Positions 10,866-23,256 of a stretch of 64,000 nt of DNA are shown here, piece by piece. A model generated the notes under the pieces. That model was given only the letters and a program-made list of their open reading frames with translations, had not been told where the DNA came from and ran no database searches. Both the position numbers and the translations under genes were made by a program. Source of the DNA: Siphonodentalium dalli (lineage: Eukaryota; Mollusca; Scaphopoda; Gadilida; Siphonodentaliidae); NCBI GenBank assembly GCA_032622095.1, contig CP136066.1:208137655-208201654 (forward strand). Reading direction: 5' to 3'. The number at the start of each line of letters is the position of its first letter. The first letter of the stretch is position 1.

Positions 10866-11811
10866 GATAAAGAGCGTCTATGCTCAGTCACCCTAAAGTG
10901 TTAGTTAATAAAGAGCGGCTATGCTCAGTCACCCTAAAGTGTTAGTTAATAAAGAGGGCTATGCTCAGTCACCCTAAAGTGTTAGTTAATAAAGAGCGTC
11001 TATGCTCAGTCACCCTAAAGTGTTAGTTAATAAAGAGCGTCTATGCTCAGTCACCTAAAGTGTTAGTTAATAAAGAGCGTCTATGCCCAGTCACCATAAA
11101 GTGTTAGTTAATAAAGAGCGTCTATGCCCAGTCACCCTAAAGTGTTAGTTAATAAAGAGCGTCTATGCTCAGTCACCCTAAAGTGTTGGTTAATAAAGAG
11201 CGTCTATGCTCGGTCACCATAAAGTGCTGGTTAATAAAGAGCGTCTATGCTCAGTCACCTAAAGTGTTAGTAAATAAAGAGCGTCTCTTCCCAGTCACCC
11301 CAAAGTGTTAGTTAATAAAGAGCGGCTATGCTCAGTCACCCTAAAGTGTTGGTTAATAAAGAGCGTCTATGCTCAGTCACCCTAAAGTGTTAGTTAATAG
11401 AGAGCGTCTATGCTCAGTCACCCCAAAGTGTTAGTTAATAAAGAGCGTCTATGCTCAGTCACCATAAAGTGCTGGTTAATAAAGAGCGGCTATGCTCAGT
11501 CACCCTAAAGTGTTAGTTAATAAAGAGCGTCTATGCTCAGTCACCCCAAAGTGTTAGTTAATAAAGAGCGTATATGCCCAGTCACCATAAAGTGTTAGTT
11601 AATAAAGAGGGCTATGCTCAGTCACCCGAAAGTGTTAGTTAATAAAGAGGGCTATGCTCAGTCACCCGAAAGTGTTAGTTAATAAAGAGCGTCTATGCTC
11701 AGTCACCATAAAGTGTTAGTTAATAAAGAGCGTCTATGTTCAGTCACCTAAAGTGTTAGTTAATAAAGAGCGTCTATGCTCAGTCACCTAAAGTGTTAGT
11801 TAATAAAGAGC
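10866..11811 (+). repeat. 41-bp minisatellite, about 23 copies
   Basis: The unit is AATAAAGAGCGTCTATGCTC followed by AGTCACCCTAAAGTGTTAGTT. Variants (GCGG for GCGTC, CACCCC, CACCATAAAGTGCTGG) recur in blocks, a sign of unequal exchange. The AATAAAGAGCG word is shared with the 27-bp arrays at 38-40.6 kb. Confidence 0.95.
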
Positions 11812-12191
11812 TTTTTCAATTATGACCAATAACTAAAAGAGAGTTTTCAATTATATTTTGTTTGTATTCGTCTTCAACGAAAAAAACTGATGTGTGTTTT
11901 GTGGATTTTTCGCGATGGATGTGCCATGCAAATGGTTGTGATTACAAGTATGTATTCTATTTGAGGGTATCACCCCCACCCCCCCCCCTTTCAGGGTGTT
12001 TTGAAGCCGTACGTGGGATTCATACCCCGAATTAACTGGTATTCGGGTTCAAGCAAAACATCTTGGACGCAGGTTTTGATCGCGCAAAATAATATTTTGT
12101 GTTAGTTATCTGTATGAATGAGTGGGTAGAATATATAGCTTCTTGGGCATATTCGACCACCATACCATCATAAAGTATCATTAATCGTATC

Positions 12192-15100
12192 ATTTCGGCC
12201 AATTTGGCCGGTTACTTCATGTGACTTTTTCATCTGACGTGTGTGTCGGATAATTGATCTGGAGGATTTATGTAAATGTTAGCCCAAACTACATTTCCAA
12301 GTAACGATGGTTTTGTTGTTTATTTTGAGGAATAATACCGCGTCAGATGAATTCAGCCCAAATATGTTAACAGTTGTCGTGTCAAACATTCGGCAGTAGG
12401 TTAGCGTTATTTAGTATTTGTGGATGTCCTTTAACATGGGGAAAATAGACTAACTGCGCTTGAACGAGCATGTGAATTTGTCGTTTTTAATGTACAGCAA
12501 CTTGATAATCAATAACAGAGGCATTCTCTGTCAAATAAGGTCGCTCTATTTACGGTATTAATTGCGGAACTTTCTAAAGTAAACTACGCGTAAACGGATA
12601 CATACGGTAAATTCTAGAATGTGCCGGAATCGGCCTAATCGCCCCAGGGCCAACTCGCCCAGTCGACGTGTGTCAATTCGGTACCTACTATAACATGTAC
12701 CCGAGTCCGATATGGAATAAAAGATGTATACGGGTGTTATATAGCGTTTGGTCCGTTGTTTCTCAATGAATATTATTGAAATTTGGTGTATATGTCCGGG
12801 CTGGGACATGGAATACAACAACGTTTGAATTGTTTTTAAATTTACAAATTTGTTGATTTTATTCAATTTGTTTTCGTTCTGAAAACACACTATAAAGTGT
12901 ATATAATATAATAACGAACACGAGACATACATAATTTATAAACTGTTAACAAAAGATATCAAATTCAATACATGACAAAGATGACTCAGTGGAGTTTATA
13001 AAGTGAACATAAAAACATTGAGGTAAGAATCTTTTTAAGGAATGCAACTTTATTTAATGATAATAAACACATAAATTAAAATAACAAACATGAGACATAC
13101 ATGATTTATAAACTGTTTACAAAAGATATCAAACTCAATACATGACAAAGATGACTCAGTGAAGTTTATAAAGTGAACATAAAAATATTAAGGTAAGAAT
13201 CTTTTTAAGCATTACGAAACCGTTTAGCACAGACCACAGTCCACTTCACTCATCCGATCATCACCAAACTTCATATTTATCTTGATATTGATCTATCAGA
13301 TGAGAGCTATCAAATATTTTTTTAATTTCATAGGAAAAAATGGTCGCCAGCGGCCATATTGCATTTACGTTATATTTTATCGCGTCATGTCGATATCTAG
13401 TATTACTTAGAAATTTCACCTTTCCAGATTCATAATTGCTCCATTGACTGTAACAGATGAAATTATTCCCCTCTTCGGATAGAGTGTCACCGAAACTTTA
13501 TTTTGTCAGACTGTCTGTATAATCACTGATTATATATGGCAATAATTTGTAATAAGATGTAGCACTATTTTATTTTATATTTACATGCAGTGCTGTTTTT
13601 ATACATCAATTCTAATCCCCCTAGATCATCATGTGATCGATCATACATCGCGCGAGGACCTGGTTGAATTAAGGGGGTTTTATGGATCACTTCTGTCCTC
13701 AAGCTAGATTATACTTATGACATTTAATGGCATGTCACTAACGTGGAGGGTTATATATGCTTGAGAAACCACCACTCTTTAATTCACACCAAGTTCTCAT
13801 CTGTCATGTTCGGATATTAGAACCCATAGCCATGATATATGGTTTATTTTGTGTATACTAGTAATATAGTTATTTTCAGTACCTTTATATACCAGTACTG
13901 TGTATAACAATGCATATAAATTAATCCACGTATATACATGTTATCGCTGCAGTGAATTGATCTGGGGCGAAGTATCACGTCGAGTTGAAGAGGTCAGATC
14001 GCTGGATCAAACGAGCCGCCGCAGGCGTCGAGTTTGATCCAGCGATCTGACATCTTCAACGAGACGTGATGCGAAGCCCAGATCAATTCACTGCAGCGAT
14101 AACAGGTTTATTATATGACATGCTTTTTATTTAAAAAGCACAATTTCTCTCATTAATTATGAAATGAAACCAATTCACACGCTCGCTAGTATCAAAAATA
14201 AAGAAAGAACTGTCCTGCCTTTTCCGGTCATGCGCAGTATGCGAGATGAGGAAGGGTGGTATGACATCGGATCAAACTGCAGCTGATCCGATGGCCAGGA
14301 AATGATCGCTATACAATAGCGGTATTGGGGAATAATAAACATGTATATTGATTCAACGGATTCAGTGGTTTTGTCCATCAGTCTATCAAATTTGCGGGGA
14401 AAACATGGCCACAAGCAGTACACCCTGCTAAATTTCGAATTTGAATCAATTGGCGCACCCTGCAGCCAGCTTTTATTGGAGAACTTTTTCTTATGTGGAT
14501 ATTTTGGGTCACCGCTAGATGTGAGCCATATTTTGTTCTCAAACTGTCCTTGTGAAGACATCACTGCCAGCGGTGATCTTCAATTTTACTATTTTTATGG
14601 CTAAATAATTTGGTTGATCCTACAGACGAGACCCCTTGTCCGATCGTCATCAGATTCCACAATTATCTTCTGGATAACCAGGGTGAGAGTAATCTAATTT
14701 TCCCGAATTTCGTTAAAAAACATTACCACAGGCAGCAATTTGGTATCTTACTCTTTGATCCTCTTTTGCATGACTGAATTGTTTAGCAACTGTACAGACA
14801 TATCCCTCATCTGGTTTTTATATACATGTATATCTCTTCATGCGGATAGCCAGTATTACGTAGGTACTTCAACTTTCTGCATTCCTGTCATCATTTGAAA
14901 TATAAAAATTTACCTGATACATGCACCCTTCAAAATTTGTTTCGTCGTATCTATTTTGATGACCCGTATGGTAATATTGATACAGATATATTTGTCAAAC
15001 ATTTCTTTGTACAATATACAGGTATTTAGTTTGTAACTAAATCTAGAAATATATAATAGTAGCTCGTGGACCCCACTTCGTCCGGGATGTTCCCCTCTGA

Positions 15101-16011
15101 TTTTCGGAGAAATGCGCGATTTAACCTTGAATTGACTATTTTAAAGGTCATGTCGGGGTCACGATTTGACCCGCCCAAAACACTCCCCGGACAAAAGTCA
15201 CGACAAAAGTACCCGTCGAAATCCGCCCGGCTTTATACCCGATTTGACCTTGAATTGACAATTTTGAATGTCAAGATCAGGTCAGGGTCATGATTTGACC
15301 CACCGGAAACACTCCTGGGACAAAAGTAACAGTAGGTATCAAATTTCGTTGAAATACTTCCGTTTTACCAGATTTGACCTTGAATTGATCTTTTTGAATG
15401 TCAAAGTCAGGTCGGGATCAAGATTTGACCCGTCCAAAATACTCCCTGGAAATAATTTCCCCTAGGTATCAAATTTCGTCAAATCTGTCCGGCAGTTTTC
15501 CCGGCCATAGATAACAGACAAACAGACAGACAAATGTCCAAAATATATATTAGACTAGCTGATGTACTCGACTTCGTTCGGGCTAGTTAGGGATTTTTTT
15601 TGTGATCGCCTCCATCTGGACAGTACCCAGTATATACAGCGTCTGGCCAAACTATTGTTCAATTGGTCCAGAAACATGCCTATATCAGCACGTTCGAGAA
15701 CATGGTCCCACGTGAAATTGAACCCGTCCATATTGCTCCCGGGATCGAAGTAGTCCTACACACAAATTTTTAGTCGGATCGGTCAAGGTCCAGAAACATG
15801 CCTATGAGCGAGGTCAAGTTGACACGTTAAATACCAAATTCGAGCAGTGTTAGAGTCTATAACACATACACACATGCATTCACGCATACACACATACATA
15901 CATACATACATACATACAGACAGGTGTTTCAAAATGTATAATCGATAGCTACAACAATTCTATGGTAGATAGTTCACGGCCGACCTGATGCATGCATCTT
16001 AGTTTTCTTGT
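12192..16011 (-). mobile_element. Unclassified ~3.4-kb repeat element, copy B (inverted)
   Basis: Reverse-complement copy of the element at 5169-8181. Removing a 398-bp insertion (13941-14338) and its target duplication leaves about 3417 bp, against about 3407 bp for copy C without its MITE. B and C share differences from A: the duplicated ATGTTCACTTTATAAAC block, GTACTGTCC instead of GTACTGACTGTCC, and loss of about 130 bp. They are therefore sister copies. Confidence 0.8.
13941..14338. mobile_element. 398-bp insertion in copy B, with a 162-bp palindrome
   Basis: It is absent from copies A and C at the equivalent point and flanked by ACATG on both sides (13936-13940 and 14339-14343), a 5-bp target duplication. 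Its first 162 bp (to 14102) are a palindrome, TTATCGCTGCAGTGAATTGA mirrored at the other side. The rest is unique and contains GCTATACAATAGC. I cannot assign the class. Confidence 0.6.
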
Positions 16012-16677
16012 AACGGACTCATAACGCGACCGGCATCATAATGTGTCTATGTAACTTCTGATTGTATCTGTCTAATATTAAAACAGTCAATTTGTATGTC
16101 ATTTATCGCATATTATTTCTTAACATGTATTCAGGATTCACCCCCCCCCCCCCCAAAATTAACTGGTATTCAGGATTCAACCCCCAAAATTAACTGGTAT
16201 TCAGGATTCAGGGGGAGGGGGTGATACCATCGTAAGCTGAAAAAATCACTACCTGGACAATTTCACTTAGTGCTTTGTGGTGTCGTGTATATGATTACCA
16301 CCTCGTAAATTACAAATAAAAAATCCTTAATACTAGAGATAAGAGTTATGGACAACATTTTACGTCTAATTGGGGCGACGTATTTACAAGCCGTTACAGA
16401 ATAACATTTAAATACACTGACTATCAAATAACAAAGACTTGCATGGTAGACAGCCCGGGGTGAAGCGCCTTATCTGTCATCAGACTTATATAAATTATGA
16501 CTTGATTGCGAAAATTATCCGATAACACGTGTGCGTGCCAAATGAACCGATACGTATTATCTGGACAAAGGGAGCGGTGTACTATTACCCATACTGCAAG
16601 TCAGAGTTCAGTCCCCTTAGATAGATAGATTTATTCAGCAAAAGACGCCCCATTATAGGGACAGGTTGCCATGTATA
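16012..16677. other. Spacer of the B/C palindrome
   Basis: 666 bp without a gene. It contains a ~35-bp repeat at 16135-16215 (AAAATTAACTGGTATTCAGG next to C-runs), also found once left of copy B near 12030, and a GATA run at 16620-16632. Confidence 0.5.
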
Positions 16678-19600
16678 ACAAGAAAACTAAGATGCATGCA
16701 TCAGGTCGGCCGTGAACTATCTACCATAGAATTGTTGTAGCTATCGATTATACATTTTGAAACACCTGTCTGTATGTATGTGTGTATGCGTGAATGCATG
16801 TGTGTATGTGTTATATAGACTCTAACACTGCTCGAATTTGGTATTTAACGTGTCAACTTGACCTCGCTCATAGGCATGTTTCTGGACCTTGACCGATCCG
16901 ACTAAAAATTTGTGTGTAGGACTACTTCGATCCCGGGAGCAATATGGACGGGTCCAATTTCACGTGGGACCATGTTCTCGAACGTGCTGATATAGGCATG
17001 TTTCTGGACCAATTGAACAATAGTTTGACCAGACGCTGTATATACTGGGTACTGTCCAGATGGAGGCGATCACAAAAAAAATCCCTAACTAGCCCGAACG
17101 AAGTCGAGTACATCAGCTAGTTTAATATATATTTTGGACATTTGTCTGTCTGTTTGTCTGTTAGCTATGGCCGGGAAAACTGCCGGACAGATTTGACGAA
17201 ATTTGATACCTAGGGGAAATTATTTCCAGGGAGTATTTTGGACGGGTCAAATCTTGATCCCGACCTGACTTTGACATTCAAAAAGATCAATTCAAGGTCA
17301 AATCTGGTAAAACGGAAGTATTTCAACGAAATTTGATACCTACTGTTACTTTTGTCCCAGGAGTGTTTCGGGTGGGTCAAATCATGACCCTGACCTGATC
17401 TTGACATTCAAAATTGTCAATTCAAGGTCAAATCGGGTATAAAGCCGGGCGGATTTCGACGGGTACTTTTGTCGTGACTTTTGTCCGGGGAGTGTTTTGG
17501 ACGGGTCAAATCGTGACCCCGACATGACCTTCACCTTTAAAATAGTCAATTCAAGGTTAAAGGGGTACTGTACCCAAGATGTTGTTGTTGGTTTCTATAA
17601 TCCCCGAGTCGGAGAATAAGTTAACAACTTTTCCATTTTTTGAAAGTCTGTTGAGTACGAAGTATTGTTACGGATGGCAAATTTACCGGAATGCAAAAAT
17701 ACAAATTGTCGTTGTCGAGTAATTTTTGTAAAGTTTTCAACCAAATGAATCAAATAAACATTATATTATATGCTTAGTAGTCCCATATATTCATTTAAGT
17801 TAGTGTACCGTCACTAGTCAATGAGTGGCTTGGGTTTTCTCGCCGTATAAGCATAATGTTTCAAACGATCGTGTGTGCAATTGTTTTCCTAATCCAGTAT
17901 CCCTCAATTATAATTTGATTACGTTTTGTACACGGAAATTCGAATTTTAAGAGACGCCATTTTATGGCTGGAGCCATAAAATCAATTTATATTAAATTAT
18001 TAACTTTTAAATTATTAAATTTTAAGATAGCCTATTAACCTGAGCGTTTACAGAATACATCTTCGACTCAAATTACTTATATTTCTATATAGTATCGATA
18101 ATAGATCGTTGTTATCACCGGGAATTTATTGAAAATGGCGTACAGTACCCCTTTAAATCGCGCATTTCTCCGAAAATCAGAGGGGAACATCCCGGACGAA
18201 GTGGGGTCCACGAGCTACTATTATATATTTCTAGATTTAGTTACAAACTAAATACCTGTATATTGTACAAAGAAATGTTTGACAAATATATCTGTATCAA
18301 TATTACCATACGGGTCATTAAAATAGATACGACGAAACAAATTTTGAAGGGTGCATGTATCAGGTAAATTTTTATATTTCAAATGATGACAGGAATGCAG
18401 AAAGTTGAAGTACCTACGTAATACTGGCTATCCGCATGAAGAGATATACATGTATATAAAAACCAGATGAGGGATATGTCTGTACAGTTGCTAAACAATT
18501 CAGTCATGCAAAAGAGGATCAAAGAGTAAGATACCAAATTGCTGCCTGTGGTAATGTTTTTTAACGAAATTCGGGAAAATTAGATTACTCTCACCCTGGT
18601 TATCCAGAAGATAATTGTGGAATCTGATGACGACCGGACAAGGGGTCTCGTCTGTAGGATCAACCAAATTATTTAGCCATAAAAATAGTAAAATTGAAGA
18701 TCACCGCTGGCAGTGATGTCTTCACAAGGACAGTTTGAGAACAAAATATGGCTCACATCTAGCGGTGACCCAAAATATCCACATAAGAAAAAGTTCTCCA
18801 ATAAAAGCTGGCTGCAGGGTGCGCCAATTGATTCAAATTCGAAATTTAGCAGGGTGTACTGCTTGTGGCCATGTTTTCCCCGCAAATTTGATAGACTGAT
18901 GGACAAAACCACTGAATCCGTTGAATCAATATACATGTATACATGGATTAATTTATATGCATTGTTATACACAGTACTGGTATATAAAGGTACTGAAAAT
19001 AACTATATTACTAGTATACACAAAATAAACCATATATCATGGCTATGGGTTCTAATATCCGAACATGACAGCTGAGAACTTGGTGTGAATTAAAGAGTGG
19101 TGGTTTCTCAAGCATATCTAACCCTCCACGTTAGTGACATGCCATTAAATGTCATAAGTATAATCTAGCTTGAGGACAGAAGTGATCCATAAAACCCCCT
19201 TAATTCAACCAGGTCCTCGCGCGATGTATGATCGATCACATGATGATCTAGGGGGATTAGAATTGATGTATAAAAACAGCACTGCATGTAAATATAAAAT
19301 AAAATAGTGCTACATCTTATTACAGATTATTGCCATATATAATCAGTGATTATACAGACAGTCTGACAAAATAAAGTTTCAGTGACACTCTATCCGAAGA
19401 GGGGAATAATTTCATCTGTTACAGTCAATGGAGCAATTATGAATCTGGAAAGGTGAAATTTTTAAGTAATACTAGATATCGACATGACGCGATAAAATAT
19501 AACGTAAATGCAATATGGCCGCTGGCGACCATTTTTTCCTATGAAATTAAAAAAATATTTGATAGCTCTCATCTGATAGATCAATATCAAGATAAATATG

Positions 19601-20680
19601 AAGTTTGGTGATGATCGGATGAGTGAAGTGGACTGTGGTCTGTGCTAAACGGTTTAGTAATGCTTGAAAAGATTCTTACCTTAATATTTGTATGTTCACT
19701 TTATAAACTTCACTGAGTCATCTTTGTCATGTATTGAGTTTGATATCTTTTGTTAACAGTTTATAAATCATATATGGCTCATGTTTGTTATTTTAATTTA
19801 TGTGTTTATTATCATTAAATAAAGTTGCATTCCTTAAAAAGATTCTTACCTCAATGTTTTTATGTTCACTTTATAAACTCCACTGAGTCATCTTTGTCAT
19901 GTATTGAATTTGATATCTTTTGTTAACAGTTTATAAATTATGTATGTCTCGTGTTCGTTATTATATTATATACACTTTATAGTGTGTTTTCAGAACGAAA
20001 ACAAATTGAATAAAATCAACAAATTTGTAAATTTAAAAACAATTCAAACGTTGTTGTATTCCATGTCCCAGCCCGGACATATACACCAAATTTCAATAAT
20101 ATTCATTGAGAAACAACGGACCAAACGTTATATAACATCCGTATACATCTTTTATTCCGTATCGGACTCGGGTACATGTTATAGTAGGTACCGAATTGAC
20201 ACATGTCGACTGGGCGAGTTGGCCCTGGGGCGATTAGATCGATTCCGGCACATTCTAGAATTTACCGTATGTATCCGTTTACGCGTAGTTTACTTTAGAA
20301 AGTTCCGCAATTAATACCGTAAATAGAGCGACCTTATTTGACAGAGAATGCCTCTGTTATTGATTATCAAGTTGCTGTACTTTAAAAACGACAAATTCAC
20401 ATGCTCGTTCAAGCGCAGTTAGTCTATTTTCCCCATGTTAAAGGACATCCACAAATACTAAATAACGCTAACCTACTGCCGAATGTTTGACACGACAACT
20501 GTTAACATATTTGGGCTGAATTCATCTGACGCGGTATTATTCCTCAAAATAAACAACAAAACCATCGTTACTTGGAAATGTAGTTTGGGCTAACATTTAC
20601 ATAAATCCTCCAGATCAATTATCCGACACACACGTCAGATGAAAAAGTCACATGAAGTAACCGGCCAAATTGGCCGAAAT
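16678..20680 (+). mobile_element. Unclassified ~3.4-kb repeat element, copy C
   Basis: Same ends as copies A and B, in plus orientation, facing copy B across the spacer. It carries a TTAA-flanked MITE at 17561-18152 absent from A and B. Two direct copies of a ~180-bp block (TATGTTCACTTTATAAAC ... TTTGTTAACAGTTTATAAAT) lie at about 19690-19780 and 19860-19945. Confidence 0.8.
17561..18152 (+). mobile_element. piggyBac-like TTAA MITE, family 1, copy 1
   Basis: 592 bp, with TIR AGGGGTACTGTAC / GTACAGTACCCCT and TTAA on both sides (17557-17560, 18153-18156). Copies A and B show the empty site (CAAGGTTAAATCGCGC), so the duplication of TTAA is directly demonstrated. The interior is non-coding and holds a central hairpin TTTTATGGCTGGAGCCATAA. 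TTAA duplication is the hallmark of piggyBac-type transposition. Confidence 0.9.
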
Positions 20681-20846
20681 AATATTAACAGTGTATCATG
20701 TGACATCATACAATATATTGACATTACATACATTGAATAATAGTGATAATAGCATAATATATGTATATATATATTCATTAATTGCGTATATTCTTATCTG
20801 TAGAGTGAGTTATGTTCCATGATTCAACACATGTAATTTGTCTATT

Positions 20847-21323
20847 TTACTGTGATCTGGCCTCGAATAACCGCTTGACTACGTTGCAGATTTGGGAGCA
20901 TATTTGAGCTGAGTCATTGGCTAATATATGTGTGAGTTGGTCCAATCTACTCATCAATCGAAAATTGATAAAATTGTCATCCATAATTTTAATGAGTTCA
21001 TTCCGTATAGGAAGAAATGTTGGACAATCAATTAGGAAATGCCTCTCATCGTCGATAGCTTCTTCATTACACAAAACACATAATCTTCTGGCTAAAGGAA
21101 TCGGTGGTTGGGCGTGACGACCCTTTTCAATGGCAAGAGAATGATTACTTATTCTTAGACGTGTAAATGCTGAGCGGTCAGCTAGCGACGCTGTATTTAA
21201 AAGATAAGGTTCTAGGACAATATCTCTTTTAAAAAGTCGATATGTTCTTAATTTATTTTTACCAGATTTTGAAACACCATCGCGCATACTTGTTCTGAAG
21301 TTCAGTCCTGTTATGAACTGGCC
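20847..21323 (-). pseudogene. 5'-truncated non-LTR retrotransposon (LINE), C-terminal end of the RT polyprotein
   Basis: The minus-strand frame is open from just after an in-frame stop (21324-21326) to TAA at 20847-20849. The first Met is at 21287, but the frame reads through upstream (FITGLNFRTS), which fits a truncated polyprotein rather than a real start. The motif LRTYRLFKRDIVLEPYLL, followed by a C-x2-C-x9-H-x4-C cluster (Cys70, Cys73, His83, Cys88 counted from that Met), is typical of the post-RT C-terminal region of LINE ORF2 proteins in marine invertebrates. The endonuclease and RT core are absent; the 5' side runs into unrelated AT-rich DNA. Such 5' truncation is the usual product of target-primed reverse transcription. 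It abuts element C, whose end lies at 20680. It is not expected to be functional. Confidence 0.8.
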
Positions 21324-21497
21324 TCAACACTGCCAGCATGAACACAGGATGCGAGGAACTCACTTTTTTTTTAATTTAATACTTTGTTGGTTACTATTCA
21401 TTCTAAATTATTACACGACAAACCGAACTGTCCATATTCATTTGAAAATTGGCTTAGATCAAGACAGAATGAATTGTATCTGGAAAATATTAGATTT

Positions 21498-21600
21498 AAC
21501 CCTTTTATGACGGGAGCTGCGCTTGTGCAATATTAAATATCATGTCCCACATGCAGCCTCACACATATATATAAGAGAATGCACTGGCTTACAAGGTCAA
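21498..21600 (+). mobile_element. Fragment of the double-hairpin MITE family
   Basis: TTAACCCTTTTATGACGGGA begins a terminus matching the complement of the right ends in the 47.6-49 kb array (GGGAGCTGCGC). It ends in the half-hairpin ATATATAAGAGAATGCACTG. Confidence 0.5.
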
Positions 21601-21829
21601 TGTAATATCACCCGCGTTCTCCGATATTTAAGAGAAACCATGTAGGTTCAGAATGATAAGGCGGTCGTGATATCCATATCACCTAAGCCACGGGATTTGA
21701 CGTGTTTTAAAAATGATACTGTATGTCGGTAAATACACCACATATCGATACACATACTTCATATACTCGGAAGTGACTTGCCAAAGTAAAAGCAAATTTC
21801 TAAATGTTTTCCGTTTTTCCATGCATAAA

Positions 21830-21900
21830 TGAGAAAAACGCTCTTTATGTTAGCCATATAAGGAATAGATTAACACGTAACGCTCTTTATTTTTCCATGC
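21830..21900. repeat. AACGCTCTTTATT module with TATAAGGAATAG
   Basis: Two AACGCTCTTTAT words flank ATATAAGGAATAGATTAACA. A related arrangement occurs at 34420-34460 (ATTCCTTATACGAC next to AATAAAGAGCGTTTATT). Confidence 0.45.
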
Positions 21901-21954
21901 CGAAATTATTTGACATTTTGAACATGTATATATCATATTTTACTGGTGCGAGAT

Positions 21955-22120
21955 GTTTTTAAAGACATGTTATGGACTTGTTCGGGTGCGAAAACTGATA
22001 AGTTAGTATTCAGGCACTATGCCAACTGGAGGAATGTAACATTCTACTAACATCGCCGAAAATCTGAAGCTAAACGACCCTATACCACTCCATAGAAAAC
22101 ATCGTCTGAACTACGCTTAA
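21955..22120 (+). pseudogene. Decayed paralogue of the exon at 25440-25621
   Basis: This segment is clearly alignable with 25452-25621 (shared words such as TATGGACTTGTTCGGGTGC and CACTATGCCAACTGGAGGAA). A 1-nt deletion in the GTGC(A)CGAAAC segment shifts the frame into TAG, and a TAA follows. Similarity continues through the non-coding flank to about 22345. The acceptor seen in the other copy is not conserved here. Confidence 0.6.
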
Positions 22121-22518
22121 TTGTAAATATTTACTACTCGATTCGGGACGCATCTATCTGCAATAAACTAACGAAAACGATTTCCCCATCGACAGTCACT
22201 GCAATTAATTAATATATAAGAATGACGGTGTGTGTTGTCAATTTGGATATAAATTTGTAAAAATTACTACTTTGAACAAGATTATTCTCTATTTCTAATC
22301 CATCACCCTGCTGTAATGTTTCACATCACTTTAAAGGATAATATCTAAGGAATATTATAGGGTGGTCCTGTCAAGATCAAATGATTGAATTGTTATTTTT
22401 GTTCCCCGGGACTGTAAATGAGCGGTGTCCGTACGTATGTCCGTCAGCGCGAAATATTTTATCGGGTGACAACTTGACAATATTTACGATACTCTTTCTT
22501 AGCAGCATCATTTTTGCT

Positions 22519-22748
22519 CCACCAACGTCATAGCAATTCAGAAGGACCCACCAACGTCATAGTAATTCAGAAGGACCCACCAACAGCATATATATAGCAA
22601 TTCAACAGGACCCACCAACATCATAGCAATTCAACAGGACCCACCAACATCATAGCAATTCGACAGGACCCACAAACATCATAGCAATTCAACAGGACCC
22701 ACCAACATCATAGCAATTCAGCAGGACCCATCATAATCATGGCAAATT
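22519..22748 (+). repeat. 29-bp minisatellite, about 8 copies
   Basis: The unit is CCACCAACATCATAGCAATT plus CAACAGGAC. It is preceded by TTTCTTAGCAGCATCATTTT, whose counterpart precedes the single monomer at 3.2 kb. Confidence 0.9.
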
Positions 22749-23043
22749 AACCGGACCACTTAACCAGGACTGGTTCAGAAAATAATTATTGCTCTCCCTA
22801 ACAAATTACCGGAGGCCATTGGTAGTTCGTGTAGACATATTGTAAATATTAGTAATGTCTATTTTAATCTCACGTATTTCATATTACTTAAAGTCACTCA
22901 GATGCGCTAGCCAATTTTGACACAACGCTCGACAATTAGGATGAGCGTAACAAATGGTTTAATTACACATCGTTATCGTATCGTGTTACACGGAGGGAAT
23001 CAGGCGAAATAACGTACGGGACGAGTGACATAACCAAATCAAT
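22749..23043. other. Non-coding stretch
   Basis: I see no gene or repeat that I can support between the 29-bp array and the weak exon candidate. Confidence 0.4.
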
Positions 23044-23256
23044 TTACCGCGAGCAAGCGCAACGCGGATCAAATATATCACGCCAGTGTGAAGAAAGCAC
23101 TCTTTTGTCGTCCCGAACATCGTTAATAGTTTGCGCTGAAGATAAAGTCACTAATCGCAGGGGGTCACTTAGGTTGCGCAACTCCCGAATTTGATGATGA
23201 ATAGCCTGCTGTATAGGAATTAAGGTGTCTGTAAAATAGTCGAAATGAAACGATCT
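23044..23256 (-). CDS. Weak candidate terminal exon, coiled-coil-like
   Basis: On the minus strand a pyrimidine run and AG precede a 70-codon frame beginning RSFHFDYFTDTLIPIQQAIH and ending in TAA at 23044-23046. The patch is less AT-rich than its surroundings and the first half could form an amphipathic helix. There is no Met and I recognise no family. Frames of this length are common by chance, so this entry is tentative. Confidence 0.13.
   Translation of the reverse strand, partial: RSFHFDYFTDTLIPIQQAIHHQIRELRNLSDPLRLVTLSSAQTINDVRDDKRVLSSHWRDIFDPRCACSR

Noticed and set aside
12558-12932. 124-codon ORF also present in copy C (19940-20314)
   Set aside because: Between B and C nearly all differences are amino-acid changing (about 5 against 1 silent), and copy A is frameshifted. 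This fits neutral drift of recent repeat copies, not selection.
15268-15465. 65-codon ORFs of the RSGSRFDPSKILPG type, in several copies
   Set aside because: They are translations of the GGTCA-rich degenerate repeat, with other frames equally open.
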